This document shows, piece by piece, positions 27,263 to 36,221 of a DNA stretch of 64,000 bases. Numbering within the stretch: the first letter of the stretch is position 1; each line of letters begins with the position of its first letter. Source of the DNA: Pseudonocardia cypriaca (GTDB taxonomy: Bacteria > Actinomycetota > Actinomycetes > Mycobacteriales > Pseudonocardiaceae). The notes beneath the pieces were generated by a model. It did no database searches. It saw only the letters and a list, made by a program, of their open reading frames with translations, and was not told the DNA's origin. The position numbers were made by a program, and so were the translations under genes. The stretch is from NCBI RefSeq assembly GCF_006717045.1, contig NZ_VFPH01000001.1, forward strand, positions 3,596,001 to 3,660,000, read 5' to 3'.

Positions 27263-28255
27263 TCACAGCGGAACGTCCGTCCCGATCCCGCGGGCGCGGG
27301 CGGCCCGCAGCACCAGAGCCGTCGCTGCGGCGTCCTGCACGGCGACGCCGACGGACTTGTAGAGGGTGACCTGGTCGTCGGCGGTGCGGCCGGGCCGCGT
27401 GCCGGCGACCAGCTCACCGAGCTCGGCGTGCAGGTGGTCGGCCGTGATGAGGCCGGCGCGGATCGGTTCGTGCAGGTCGGCGGCCTCCGAGGGGTACGGG
27501 GCCAGCGCGGCGCGCCGGGACTCGACGCAGACCAGCGCGCCGGCCACCGTCTCGTCGTCGACCTCGCGGCCGCCGAACCCGACCGATGTGACGTGCACGC
27601 CCGGCGTGAGCCACTCCCACCGGACCACCGGTTCCGCAGGCTGCGCCGGGTGCGTGGTGGCGCAGGCGATGTCGGCGCCGTCGAGCGCCTCGGCGTAGGA
27701 CGCGGCCCCGACGGCGGGCACCGCGAGCTCCTCGGCGAGCTCGGCGGCCAGGGCGGCCGACCTGGCCGGCTCGCGCCCGGCCACCCGGATCTCGCGGATC
27801 GGCCGGACCCGGCACATCGCCCGCGCGTGCGACCGCGCCTGCACGCCGGTACCGAGGATCGCGAGCACCTCGGCGCCGGGACGGGCGAGCAGCCGCGCCG
27901 ACAGCGCCGAGGCCGCTCCGGTGCGGGCCGCGGTGATCACGGTGCCGTCCAGCAGCGCGGCCGGGCGGCCGGTGTCGGGGTCGCAGGCGAGGATCACGGC
28001 CTGGTGGGTGGGCAGGTCCGTGCCCGCGTTGCGGGGGTAGAGCGTCACCAGCTTGGCCGTCAGCGCCCCGGCCGACGGCACGTAGCCCGGCATCGTCGCG
28101 AGGATGCCGTCGCGCTCGGGGACGACGGCCGCGATGCGGTCCGGTGCCGACGCCCGCCCGGCACTGAGGTCGGCCATGGCCGCGGCGAGGGCGTCGATCA
28201 GCTCGTCGAGGTCGAGCAGCTCCTCCACCTGGGCGCCGGTGAGCACGAGCACCAC
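27263..28255 (-). CDS. Ornithine cyclodeaminase/mu-crystallin family protein
   Basis: This 330-residue NAD(P)-binding protein of the OCD/Mu-crystallin family contains the N-terminal catalytic-lid region, PGYVPSAGALTAKLVTLYPRN, the LDGTVITAARTGAASALSARLLA helix and the Rossmann loop AILGTGVQARSHARAM. Family members act as ornithine cyclodeaminase, ketimine reductase or amino-acid dehydrogenases, and sequence alone does not separate these. The start is GTG at 28255. It follows the methyltransferase gene by 47 bases on the same strand and may be co-transcribed. Confidence 0.88.
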   Translation of the reverse strand: MVLVLTGAQVEELLDLDELIDALAAAMADLSAGRASAPDRIAAVVPERDGILATMPGYVPSAGALTAKLVTLYPRNAGTDLPTHQAVILACDPDTGRPAALLDGTVITAARTGAASALSARLLARPGAEVLAILGTGVQARSHARAMCRVRPIREIRVAGREPARSAALAAELAEELAVPAVGAASYAEALDGADIACATTHPAQPAEPVVRWEWLTPGVHVTSVGFGGREVDDETVAGALVCVESRRAALAPYPSEAADLHEPIRAGLITADHLHAELGELVAGTRPGRTADDQVTLYKSVGVAVQDAAATALVLRAARARGIGTDVPL

Positions 28256-28302
28256 GGATCTCCCGTCTTCGGGGGCCCGTCACGCTACCGGCTGGTCCGG
28301 GG

Positions 28303-29139
28303 TCACGGCCGGGTCGCCGTCACCAGCCAGGCCGCCGAGCCCAGCTCCACACCGCGCTCGGTCCGCCGCGCGGCCAACGCCGTGCGCAGGGTGGTGAGCG
28401 CACGGGCGCGAGCGGGCGGGTCGAGCTCGGCGATCAGCCAGTCCATGAGCCCGGCGAGCAGGGCGGCGGCCGCGTCCGGGTCGGGGCCGAAGTTCAGGGG
28501 TGCCCGCACGTCCGCGAGCTCGACGCGGGAGTACCCGGCACCGGTCAGGAGGCGGCGCACCCGGTCCGGGTCGGCCAGCGCGAACGGGCCCGGGGCGCCG
28601 TCCGGCGGCCGGGGCAGATCACGTCCGGCCGCGAGCGCGGTCATGATCGTGACCAGCCACGGGTTGTGCTCGAGGGCCTGCCAGACGAGCAGCACCAAAC
28701 GGCCACCGGGACGGGTCGCGCGGGCCAGGTTCGCGAACGCGGCGTCCGGGTCGCCGAAGAACATCGCGCCGGTACGGCTGATCACCACGTCGAAGGCGGC
28801 AGCCGGCCACGGGAACACCTGCGCGTCGCCCTGCAGGTAGCGGGCGCCCCCGGCGCGGGCGCGGGCGACCGCGATCATGGCGGTGGACAGGTCGATGCCG
28901 GTCGCGGTGCCGGGATGCGCCCGCCGCGCGGCCTCCCGGGTGGTGGAGCCGGTGCCGCAGCCGACGTCGAGCACGTGGTGGCCCGGCCGGACGGCCGCCG
29001 CGGCGAACAGCGGGTCGTCGTAGCCGGCGAGCGACCGCTCGAAGCGGGCGGCGTTGGCGGCCCAGTAGTCGCCCTCGGTGCCGTCCCACGCCTGCAGCTG
29101 CGCGGCGTTCGACGGGTCGATGGAGATGGTGGAAGTCAT
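28303..29139 (-). CDS. Class I SAM-dependent methyltransferase
   Basis: The 278-residue protein has motif I VLDVGCGTGSTTREAARR, the acidic ribose-binding residue in GIDLSTAMI, motif II DAQVFPWPAAAFDVVISRTGAMFF and a UbiE/Methyltransf_11-type middle part. The substrate is unknown. It is divergent from an FAD monooxygenase across a double operator, so the two probably respond to the same signal and could act on one aromatic compound. Confidence 0.88.
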   Translation of the reverse strand: MTSTISIDPSNAAQLQAWDGTEGDYWAANAARFERSLAGYDDPLFAAAAVRPGHHVLDVGCGTGSTTREAARRAHPGTATGIDLSTAMIAVARARAGGARYLQGDAQVFPWPAAAFDVVISRTGAMFFGDPDAAFANLARATRPGGRLVLLVWQALEHNPWLVTIMTALAAGRDLPRPPDGAPGPFALADPDRVRRLLTGAGYSRVELADVRAPLNFGPDPDAAAALLAGLMDWLIAELDPPARARALTTLRTALAARRTERGVELGSAAWLVTATRP

Positions 29140-29173
29140 GGGACGCAGCCTCCGCCCGGAAGGGACGGGCCGG

Positions 29174-29213
29174 ATCGGTAGCGGATACCGAAACCTCGGT
29201 AGCCGCTACCGAT
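29174..29213. promoter_or_regulatory. Double 15-bp operator in the methyltransferase/monooxygenase divergon
   Basis: Two palindromes, CGGTAGCGGATACCG (29176-29190) and CGGTAGCCGCTACCG (29197-29211), have centres 21 bp apart. As a unit they form an 18-bp inverted repeat (29174-29191 / 29196-29213) with one mismatch and a 4-base loop. The arrangement suits two dimers bound on one DNA face. No regulator gene is adjacent, so the binding protein is encoded elsewhere. Confidence 0.75.
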
Positions 29214-29247
29214 TTGCGGACCGCCCGTGGGCCGCACCCTTCTCGGC

Positions 29248-30792
29248 ATGCCCACCACCACCGACGTGCTCGTCGTCGGCGCCGGCCCGGCCGGTCTCGC
29301 GACCGCGATCACCGCCCTGCGCCACGGCGCCCGCGTTCTCGTCGTCGAACGGCGGGGCGGCACCTCCACCGTCCCCCGCGCCACCGGGGTCAGCACGCGG
29401 ACGATGGAGCTCTTCCGGTTCTGGGGTGTCGCCCGCGCGGTCCGCGAAGGCGCCATCGACTGCGACCCCCGCGTCGCCATCACGCGCACCCTCTCCGCCG
29501 AGCCCGACGAGCTGTTCCCGTTCAGCTACCCGTCGATGCGCGAGGCGCTCGCGGTCAGCCCCACCTACCCGGCGCTCTGCTCGCAGGACCACATCGAGCC
29601 CGTCCTCGCCGCCGAGATCCGCAGGCTGGGCGGCGAGGTCCGGTTCGGCACCGAGCTGGCGGAGCTGCGTACCACCCCGGACGGGGTGCACGCCGAGCTC
29701 GGACCCGCAGGGTCCGTCCGCGCGCGGTTCGTCGTCGGCGCGGACGGCGCCCGCAGCGCCGTGCGCACCGCGCTGGGCATCGGATGGGAGCACCTCGGGT
29801 CGCTCGGCGAGTTCGTCAACGTGCTCTTCCGCCCCGACCTGGCCGCGCTGCTCGGGCGGCGGCTGCCCGGCATCTCGTTCGTGAAGCACCCCGACGCGGA
29901 GTGCGTGCTGCTCCCGGTCGGCGCCGGCCGCTGGACCGCCACCCGCCGGTGGTTCCCCGAGCACGGGGAGAGCGCCGCCGACTACACCCCCGCCCGCTGG
30001 ACGGAACTGCTGCGGACCGCAACTGGCCTGCCCGGCTTGCAGCCGGAGCTCCTCGCGACCGGCGCGTTCGCGATGGCCGCGGACGTGGCGGCAACGGTCC
30101 GGTCCGGACCCGCGTTCCTCGTCGGCGACGCCGCGCACCGGATGACGCCCCAGGGCGGGATCGGCATGAACACCGCGATCCACGACGGCCACGAGCTCGG
30201 CTGGCGCCTCGCGTGGGTCGTCCGCGGCCTGGCCGCTGACGCCCTCCTCGACAGCTACGCGGCCGAACGCGAGCCGCTCGGCAGGGCCCTCGCCGCGCGA
30301 TCGCTCCGCGAGGAGCGGGAGCCGGACGACGGCCTGCCGACCGACCTCGGACGCACCTACCGCTCCCCCGTCGTCGCCGACGACGGCGCCGCACCCGCGC
30401 AAGGCCACTCCCGCACGGCGCGGCCCGGCGAGCGGGCGCCGCACGTGTGGGTGCGGTGGCGCGGACGCCGGGTGAGCGTGCTCGACCTCTTCGAGGACCG
30501 GCTGACGGTGCTCACCGGCCACCGCGGGGAAGGGTGGCGCCACGCCACGCCGCGGGGCGTCCCGATCGACGTGCTCGTGGCCGGGCAGGACCTGCCCGAC
30601 CCGAACCGCGCCCTGCGCGCCGCGTACCGGCTGGAGCCGCACTCGGCCGTGCTGGTGCGGCCCGACGGGATCGTCGCCTGGCGCCACGACGGCCGGTGCC
30701 GCGACCGCGGCGCCGCACTCGCGGGAGCGGTGGAGACGACTCTGGGGCACCGCGGGGTGGGGACGTCGCTCGCCGGCAAGCACGTTGCGTGA
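29248..30792 (+). CDS. FAD-dependent aromatic monooxygenase
   Basis: The 514-residue class A flavoprotein monooxygenase belongs to the PheA/TfdB/MhpA-like group. It shows the FAD dinucleotide site VLVVGAGPAGLATAITALRHGARVLVVE, the DG motif VVGADGARSAVR and the GD motif FLVGDAAHRMTPQGGIGMNTAIHD. The C-terminal thioredoxin-like domain (after about residue 395) ends in LVRPDGIVAWRHDG. ATG at 29248 was chosen over GTG at 29227. It is probably NAD(P)H-dependent; the substrate is unknown. Confidence 0.92.
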   Translation: MPTTTDVLVVGAGPAGLATAITALRHGARVLVVERRGGTSTVPRATGVSTRTMELFRFWGVARAVREGAIDCDPRVAITRTLSAEPDELFPFSYPSMREALAVSPTYPALCSQDHIEPVLAAEIRRLGGEVRFGTELAELRTTPDGVHAELGPAGSVRARFVVGADGARSAVRTALGIGWEHLGSLGEFVNVLFRPDLAALLGRRLPGISFVKHPDAECVLLPVGAGRWTATRRWFPEHGESAADYTPARWTELLRTATGLPGLQPELLATGAFAMAADVAATVRSGPAFLVGDAAHRMTPQGGIGMNTAIHDGHELGWRLAWVVRGLAADALLDSYAAEREPLGRALAARSLREEREPDDGLPTDLGRTYRSPVVADDGAAPAQGHSRTARPGERAPHVWVRWRGRRVSVLDLFEDRLTVLTGHRGEGWRHATPRGVPIDVLVAGQDLPDPNRALRAAYRLEPHSAVLVRPDGIVAWRHDGRCRDRGAALAGAVETTLGHRGVGTSLAGKHVA

Positions 30793-30805
30793 CTGGCGCT
30801 GATCC

Positions 30806-33565
30806 TCACGACGCGGGGTCGGCCCACCCCCGCAGGCCGCGACGGGTCGCCGCGCCGGTCTTCGCGAGCAGGCTGGCGACGTGGGTCTCGACGGTGCGGC
30901 GGGACAGGACGAGCCGCTGCGCGACCTCGGCGTTGGTGAGCCCCCGCGCGACCAGTGCGAGAACCTCGGCCTCGCGGCCCGTCACGCCGAGGGCGGCGAG
31001 GCGGGGCGGGACGGCGGTGTGGCCGCGGCGGCGGGTGGGCGCGCCGGCGCGACGGAGCAGGTCCTGGCAGGCCCGTTCGAGGTGGGCGTCGCCTGCCTGC
31101 CGGTGTGCCGCGAGGTCGGCGCGCAGCTCCGCGACCGGGTCGCCCCAGCCGTCGGCGACCGCGCAGCCCATGACAACGAGCCGCAGCAGCCTGCGCCACC
31201 ACGGCCGGGCGGCGAGGGCCGCGTCGGCGGCCCGCAGGTGCGCGACCGCGTCCTCCGGGCGGCCGGACCGGCCCGCCACCACGGCCTCGGCGTACTCCAG
31301 GCCCGCCCGGATGGTGCGCGACAAGCCGCCCGGCTCCGCGACGAGCTGGGCGCGCGCCTCGGCGTCGCGGTCGCCCGCCGCGGTGCGCAGCAGGACCCAG
31401 AACCCGACCGGGGCGAGCAGCACGATCCCGCGGTCCTTGCGCACCAGCGGCACCGTCGGGTCCATGGCCGCGGCGGCCCGCGGGAGGTCGTGCTCCAGCA
31501 GGGCGCCCATCGCGGTCGCGAACCCGCGGAACGGGTTCGTCCAGTGCGGGTTCGTCCCGTGGTGCGCCGGGTCGATCGACGCGAGGACGCCGACCGCCCC
31601 GGCGGCATCGCCCGCCGCGGCCAGATACGCCGCCACCTGCTCCAGCGCCTGCGCCCGCAGCTGGGGAAGGCGCAGCCGGCCTGCGGCGTCCGCGGCGCGA
31701 CGTGCGAGCTCCCCGGCGGCGACCGGGCCGCGGGTGTGCAGCACCAGGTCGGACTCGATGATGTCGATCGACGCGAGCTGGGCGAGCATGCCCGTCTCGG
31801 TGGCGAGCTCACGGGCCCGCCGCAGCGTCGGGGCGTCGTCGTCCTCCAGTACTTCGAGCATGCCGACGCCGAAGAGCGCGGTGACCCGCCACGGCGTGAG
31901 CCCGTGCTCCGCGGCCACCTGCGCGGCCCGCCGGTAGGCCGCCCGGCTGGCGGCGAGATCGGTCTGCCAGGTGGTGCGCGCCGCGACCCCCAGCGCCTCG
32001 CAGAGCGCCGCCGGCGCGCCGGCCCGCTCGGCGCGGGACACGGCCTCGGCCGCGAGCGCGGCGGCCTCCTCCCCCGCACCGGCTCCGAACGCGGCGTCGG
32101 CACGAAGCACCGCGGAGCGGGGGTCGTCCGGCCGACCGGCCCGCTCGACGTAGTCCCGCGCGGCGGCCCAGCGAGCGGCCGTCACCGCCGTGCGGGCGAG
32201 CCGCAGGCACAGCTCGGCGTGCTCGTCGCCGGTCAGCTCGTCGAGGTGGGCGTCGCCCAGCGCGAGCGCCTCGTCGGCGCGCCCCATCAGGGTCAGCACG
32301 CTCACCCGTTCCCGGATGATCTCCGCGCCGAGCCCGGAGGCCGCCGCGGCCCTCGCGAGCAGCGCGTCCGCCGAGTGCAGCGCGCCGCGGCCGGCGGCCC
32401 GGCGGGCCAGCTGCAGCAGCACGCGCGCGGCCTCATGGGGTCGGCCCGCCTCGGCGAACAGCTCCGCGGCGCGGGGCTCGTCGTCCGGGCCCGCGCGCTC
32501 GGCGAGCAGCTGCGCGGCCCGGGCCGCGAGCGCTGCCCGCTCCGGGGGAAGCAGCGTGCCGAGGACGGCGTCACGGGCGAGCGCGTGCGGCCAGCGCAGG
32601 CCGCCGCCGGCAGCCCGCACCACCAGCCCGACGTCGACGGCCCGGCGCAGCGCGGTCACGACGTCGGCGTCCGCGATGCCGGTCACCTCGTCGAGCAGCC
32701 GCCAGTCCGGGTCGGGGCCGAGAACGGCCGCGGCCTGCACGACCACCCGGCCCGGGGCGGCGAGGGCGTCGAGGCGGGCGGCGACCAGCGCCGCGAGGCT
32801 CGGTGGCACCTCCCGCCCGGGCTCGGCGAGCAGCTCCTCCACGAGGAACGGCAGGCCGTCCGACCGCGCGAGCAGGTCCCGCACCGTCTCCGGCGGCAGC
32901 GGCCGCCCGCCCCGGCACGCGGCGGCGAGCGCCGCGACGTCGGGCTCGTCCAACCGGCGCAGGTGCACGGCGGTGATCCCGGGTGCGGCACGCAGCCGCG
33001 CGGTGGCCGCTGCTTCCGCCGGCTCGTCCCGGCTCGACACGGCGACGAGCACGGGGCGGTCGCGGACGGCCGCCGCGAGGTACTCGACGACGGCGAGCGT
33101 GTCCTCGTCGGCCCAGTGCAGGTCCTCGAGCCGCAACAGGCAGCCGGCGTGCCCGGCGGCGAGGGCGCACACGGCCCGCAGCACCCCCTCGCCGAGCACG
33201 ACCGCGGGATCGGCGCCGTCGGCCACCCCTGCCCGGCCGGTGACGAGTGCGTCCAGCGCGGCCCGGTAGGGGCGGACGGCCGCGGACTCGCGGACCGCCT
33301 GCGCGTCCAGCCGCCCGACGACGGCCTCCGCGATCGCCCGGTAGCTGCCCCCGCCCTGCACCGCGCGGCCGCTGAGCACCAGCATCCCGGCGCCGGTCGC
33401 CGCGGACGCCGCGTCGTCGAGCAGGCGGGTCTTGCCGACGCCCGCCTCGCCGACGACGGCCAGCGCGCCCCCGCGACCGGACGCGGCGGCGGCCACGAGG
33501 CGGCGCACCTGCGCCAGCTCGCCCGCCCGGCCCACGACCACCGGGCACCGCAGGACGGTCGTCAC
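30806..33565 (-). CDS. Large ATP-binding LuxR-type regulator (LAL/MalT-like)
   Basis: This 919-residue regulator has an N-terminal AAA/STAND ATPase with Walker A GEAGVGKT (39-46), Walker B-like LLRLEDLHWADEDTL, and a long alpha-helical TPR-like middle. The C-terminal LuxR helix-turn-helix is LGVTGREAEVLALVARGLTNAEVAQRLVLS (about residues 855-915). It starts with GTG at 33565 and converges with the monooxygenase gene, 13 bases away. LAL proteins often activate adjacent catabolic or secondary-metabolite genes. A target here is not evident. Confidence 0.92.
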   Translation of the reverse strand: MTTVLRCPVVVGRAGELAQVRRLVAAAASGRGGALAVVGEAGVGKTRLLDDAASAATGAGMLVLSGRAVQGGGSYRAIAEAVVGRLDAQAVRESAAVRPYRAALDALVTGRAGVADGADPAVVLGEGVLRAVCALAAGHAGCLLRLEDLHWADEDTLAVVEYLAAAVRDRPVLVAVSSRDEPAEAAATARLRAAPGITAVHLRRLDEPDVAALAAACRGGRPLPPETVRDLLARSDGLPFLVEELLAEPGREVPPSLAALVAARLDALAAPGRVVVQAAAVLGPDPDWRLLDEVTGIADADVVTALRRAVDVGLVVRAAGGGLRWPHALARDAVLGTLLPPERAALAARAAQLLAERAGPDDEPRAAELFAEAGRPHEAARVLLQLARRAAGRGALHSADALLARAAAASGLGAEIIRERVSVLTLMGRADEALALGDAHLDELTGDEHAELCLRLARTAVTAARWAAARDYVERAGRPDDPRSAVLRADAAFGAGAGEEAAALAAEAVSRAERAGAPAALCEALGVAARTTWQTDLAASRAAYRRAAQVAAEHGLTPWRVTALFGVGMLEVLEDDDAPTLRRARELATETGMLAQLASIDIIESDLVLHTRGPVAAGELARRAADAAGRLRLPQLRAQALEQVAAYLAAAGDAAGAVGVLASIDPAHHGTNPHWTNPFRGFATAMGALLEHDLPRAAAAMDPTVPLVRKDRGIVLLAPVGFWVLLRTAAGDRDAEARAQLVAEPGGLSRTIRAGLEYAEAVVAGRSGRPEDAVAHLRAADAALAARPWWRRLLRLVVMGCAVADGWGDPVAELRADLAAHRQAGDAHLERACQDLLRRAGAPTRRRGHTAVPPRLAALGVTGREAEVLALVARGLTNAEVAQRLVLSRRTVETHVASLLAKTGAATRRGLRGWADPAS

Positions 33566-33598
33566 GCCACCAGTAGACCCGATGCCGGGCCCGTCCGG

Positions 33599-33942
33599 TC
33601 AGGCGCTGGCGAGGGTTCGGGCCAGCCGCGACGCGTGCCGGCGCGACGGGACACCGAGGTTGCCGAGGATCGTCGAGACGTGGTGGTCGACGGTGCGGAC
33701 CGAGACCACCAGCCGTTCCGCGATCTCGGCGTTGGTGAGGCCTTCTGCGAGCAGGTCGAGCACGTCGGCCTGGCGGCTGGTGAGCCCCGCCGGGTGGGCG
33801 CGGGTGGCCGCCTGCGGACCGCGGGGGATGGTGCGCACCCCGAGCTCGCGCAGCCGCCGGCGTGCCCCGGGGTCGCGCCGAGCTCGTCGAGCGCGGCGAG
33901 AGCGGGTTCGCGTTCCAGCAGGCCGTGCACCCCGATTGCCAT
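33599..33942 (-). pseudogene. Remnant of a second LuxR/LAL regulator
   Basis: The 3' part encodes a recognisable LAL C-terminus: RRLRELGVRTIPRGP, then the helix-turn-helix LTSRQADVLDLLAEGLTNAEI and TVDHHVSTILGNLGV. The preceding coding sequence (LLEREPALAALDELGA) is in another frame, with the shift near 33880. No ATPase domain lies upstream. It is therefore a frameshifted C-terminal fragment of a gene unlike the intact LAL next to it. The 5' limit is uncertain. A short peptide with the DNA-binding domain could still be made from the start at 33838. Confidence 0.75.
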
Positions 33943-34118
33943 CGGCCCCCTCCGCGCCCCCTTGCCCTGCGCCACCCGTCCCGGACGCGACGATCCTGCG
34001 GATCAGTGGCGGTCACCGAGTTAGGAGACGCGAGCAGCGCCACGGATACGGCGGGTTCGCCGTCGGGAGACGAGCGGGGTGGCGGGGTCGGCGAAGGCCG
34101 AGCAGCCCGGCGAGTCGA

Positions 34119-35156
34119 TCAGGTGGGGTCGGTGAGCAGCGGCCAGCCGTCGTCGTCCCACACGATCGGCTGCAGGGCGAGCTTCGTCGCCCCGTTCGCC
34201 GACTTGTCGTAGTAGTGGTAGGCCATGATGTCGTCGGACGCGGACTGCCCGCCCGGGCCCACCCGGTTGCCCGCCGCGGTGAGCACGGTGGTGCCGCCGC
34301 CTTCGAGGAGCTTGCGACCGTCCCGGTCGACGTAGGGGCCGGTCACCTTCTTCGACCGCCCGACCATGATCTTGTAGTCGCTGTCGGAGCCCTGGCAGCA
34401 CTGCCCCCAGGACGTGAACAGGTAGTAGTAGCCGTCGTTCTTGACGAAGTACGGGGCCTCGATGGCGTTGGGCGCCGCCTTGCGGTCGGCGATGTGCAGC
34501 GGCTTCGCGTCGGGGTCGGCGAGCTTGCCGGACGGCCAGTCCAGCTTCACCATCCGGATGCCGCTCCAGTAGGAGCCGAACGCCATCCACGGCGTGCCCG
34601 ACCCGTCCTCGATGATCCCGGGGTCGATCGCGTTGTAGTCGTCGTCCGGCTGGGAGCTGATGACCTCGCCGCGGTCCACCCACTCGTAGGCCGGGTCGGA
34701 CGGGTCGAGCGTCTCGTTCGTGGCGAGTCCGATCGCCGAACGGTTGTGTCCCCAGGTGGAAGCCGCGTAGTACATGTAGTACATGCCGTTGGCCTGGTAG
34801 ACCTCCGGAGCCCAGAGGTTCTTCACGCCCGGCACCGCGTCCTTGACCCACTTCGGGATCTCGTCCCAGACCGTGCCCTCGTAGGTCCACTTGTGCCCGT
34901 CGGGCGACGAGCGGATCTGGATGTTGCCGGCGCCCTTGTTCTCCTCACCGGTGGCGAAGACGTACCAGTCGTCCCCTCCGCCCCCCGCGACCAACGCCGG
35001 GTCGTGGGCGGTGAGGTCGCCGGAGAGCCGCCACGGCTGCTCGGCCTGCGCCGGGAGCGCCGGTCCGGCGGCTGCGGCCGGCGGCGCCAGCGCCCCGGTC
35101 AACCCGACCACTGCGGCGACGACGGTCAGGAGCGGCGCGAGTCGCACAGGCGTCAT
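34119..35156 (-). CDS. Secreted GH43 arabinan endo-1,5-alpha-L-arabinosidase
   Basis: This 345-residue secreted five-bladed beta-propeller glycosidase starts with a signal peptide (about residues 1-30, ending AAAAG). Conserved acidic residues of family GH43 are visible: the general base Asp in LTAHDPALV, the pKa modulator Asp in NAIDPGII and the acid Glu in NAIEAPYF. The motifs NLWAPEVYQANGMYYMYYA and LFTSWGQCCQG are typical of arabinanases. It would degrade plant arabinan outside the cell. No sugar transporter is adjacent. Confidence 0.92.
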   Translation of the reverse strand: MTPVRLAPLLTVVAAVVGLTGALAPPAAAAGPALPAQAEQPWRLSGDLTAHDPALVAGGGGDDWYVFATGEENKGAGNIQIRSSPDGHKWTYEGTVWDEIPKWVKDAVPGVKNLWAPEVYQANGMYYMYYAASTWGHNRSAIGLATNETLDPSDPAYEWVDRGEVISSQPDDDYNAIDPGIIEDGSGTPWMAFGSYWSGIRMVKLDWPSGKLADPDAKPLHIADRKAAPNAIEAPYFVKNDGYYYLFTSWGQCCQGSDSDYKIMVGRSKKVTGPYVDRDGRKLLEGGGTTVLTAAGNRVGPGGQSASDDIMAYHYYDKSANGATKLALQPIVWDDDGWPLLTDPT

Positions 35157-35282
35157 CCGTTCTGCGGGAGGGACGGGTCGGCCCCGGCGACCGATCGAGC
35201 AAGATCGCCGAGGCGACGGTCAGCGTAAGCGGGGCGGAGCGAGCGGCGACGGACCCACAACGCGATGTCACCCGAGAGTGAT

Positions 35283-35301
35283 GCGCGTCACCCTGACGCG
35301 C
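35283..35301 (-). terminator. Hairpin downstream of the PEP mutase-family gene
   Basis: A perfect 8-bp inverted repeat, GCGCGTCA / TGACGCGC with a CCC loop, lies 38 bases after the stop of the minus-strand gene at 35340 and upstream of the arabinanase gene. There is no clear U-tract, as is common in actinobacterial terminators. Confidence 0.5.
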
Positions 35302-35339
35302 CGATCCGGCCGGGTGGATCTAGCAACCTCTAACGCGTT

Positions 35340-36170
35340 CTAGTGCAGACGGAATGCTCGAGTGGTCAACTCCCGGCCTTCCCGCGCGAGCTCGAAGAAC
35401 CCGTACGTGCCCTGTTCCTTCAGCTCGCGGGCGGCCCTGGCGAGCGCACCGAACGCGACCCAGCTGAACGTGCCCCCCACCGAGATGCGGGCCACGCCGG
35501 CGGCTGCCAGCTCCTCGATCGGTGCCATCCCCGGCATCAGGAGCACGTTCACCGGCCGGTCCACCGACGAGACCACGCTGCGGATGTCGGCCAGCTCCAC
35601 CAGGCCCGGCGCGTACAGCACCTCGGCGCCCGCCTCCTGGTAGGCCTGCAGGCGTTCGATCGTGTCCCCGAGGTCCGGGTTGCCGCGGATGAAGTTCTCG
35701 GACCGGGCCGTGAGCACCAGCCCGCGGCCCTCCTTCGCGGCCTCCGCCGCGGCCGCGATCCGCTCGGCGGCGAGACCGATGTCGTGGATCTCGGGGTCGG
35801 CGCCCGCGCTGTAGTCCTCGATCGAGCAGCCGGCCAGGCCCGCCTCGACGGCCTCCGCGACGGTGGTGGCAACCTCCCCCGGGTCGTCGCCCCACCCGTC
35901 CTCGAGGTCGGCGTTCACCGGGATGTCCACGCACACCGCCACCGCGGCGGCGTGCTCGAGCGTGTCCACCGCACCCATCGCACCGTCGACGAGGCCTGCG
36001 GTGGCGGCGAACCCGCTGCTGGTGGTGGCCAGCGCCGCGAAACCGAGGGTGGCGAGCGCCTTCGCCGAACCCTCGTCCCAAGGGTTGGGCATCAGCAACG
36101 GGTCGCCGGGAACGTGCAATGCCCGGAACCGGGCGGTCATGTCGGTGCCGGTGAAGTCGCTGCTCGTCAT
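35340..36170 (-). CDS. Isocitrate lyase/PEP mutase superfamily protein
   Basis: This 276-residue TIM-barrel enzyme shows PWDEGSAKALATLGFAALATTSSG, the metal-binding VDIPVNADLEDGWGD and SIEDYSAGADPEIHD, and LTARSENFIRGNPDL. The isocitrate-lyase KKCGH motif is absent, so it is closer to PEP mutase, carboxyvinyl-carboxyphosphonate mutase or oxaloacetate hydrolase-like members. The exact reaction is open. ATG at 36170 was chosen; GTG at 36179 would add three residues. It stands alone. Confidence 0.88.
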   Translation of the reverse strand: MTSSDFTGTDMTARFRALHVPGDPLLMPNPWDEGSAKALATLGFAALATTSSGFAATAGLVDGAMGAVDTLEHAAAVAVCVDIPVNADLEDGWGDDPGEVATTVAEAVEAGLAGCSIEDYSAGADPEIHDIGLAAERIAAAAEAAKEGRGLVLTARSENFIRGNPDLGDTIERLQAYQEAGAEVLYAPGLVELADIRSVVSSVDRPVNVLLMPGMAPIEELAAAGVARISVGGTFSWVAFGALARAARELKEQGTYGFFELAREGRELTTRAFRLH

Positions 36171-36221
36171 CCTCGCCACGGATGGGACCGTACCGAGCCG
36201 CGCCAGCGAGATCCGCCGAGA

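Noticed and set aside
30881..34024. A 1047-codon plus-strand open frame opposite the LAL gene
   Set aside because: It is the antisense shadow of the LAL coding sequence and has no recognisable domain.
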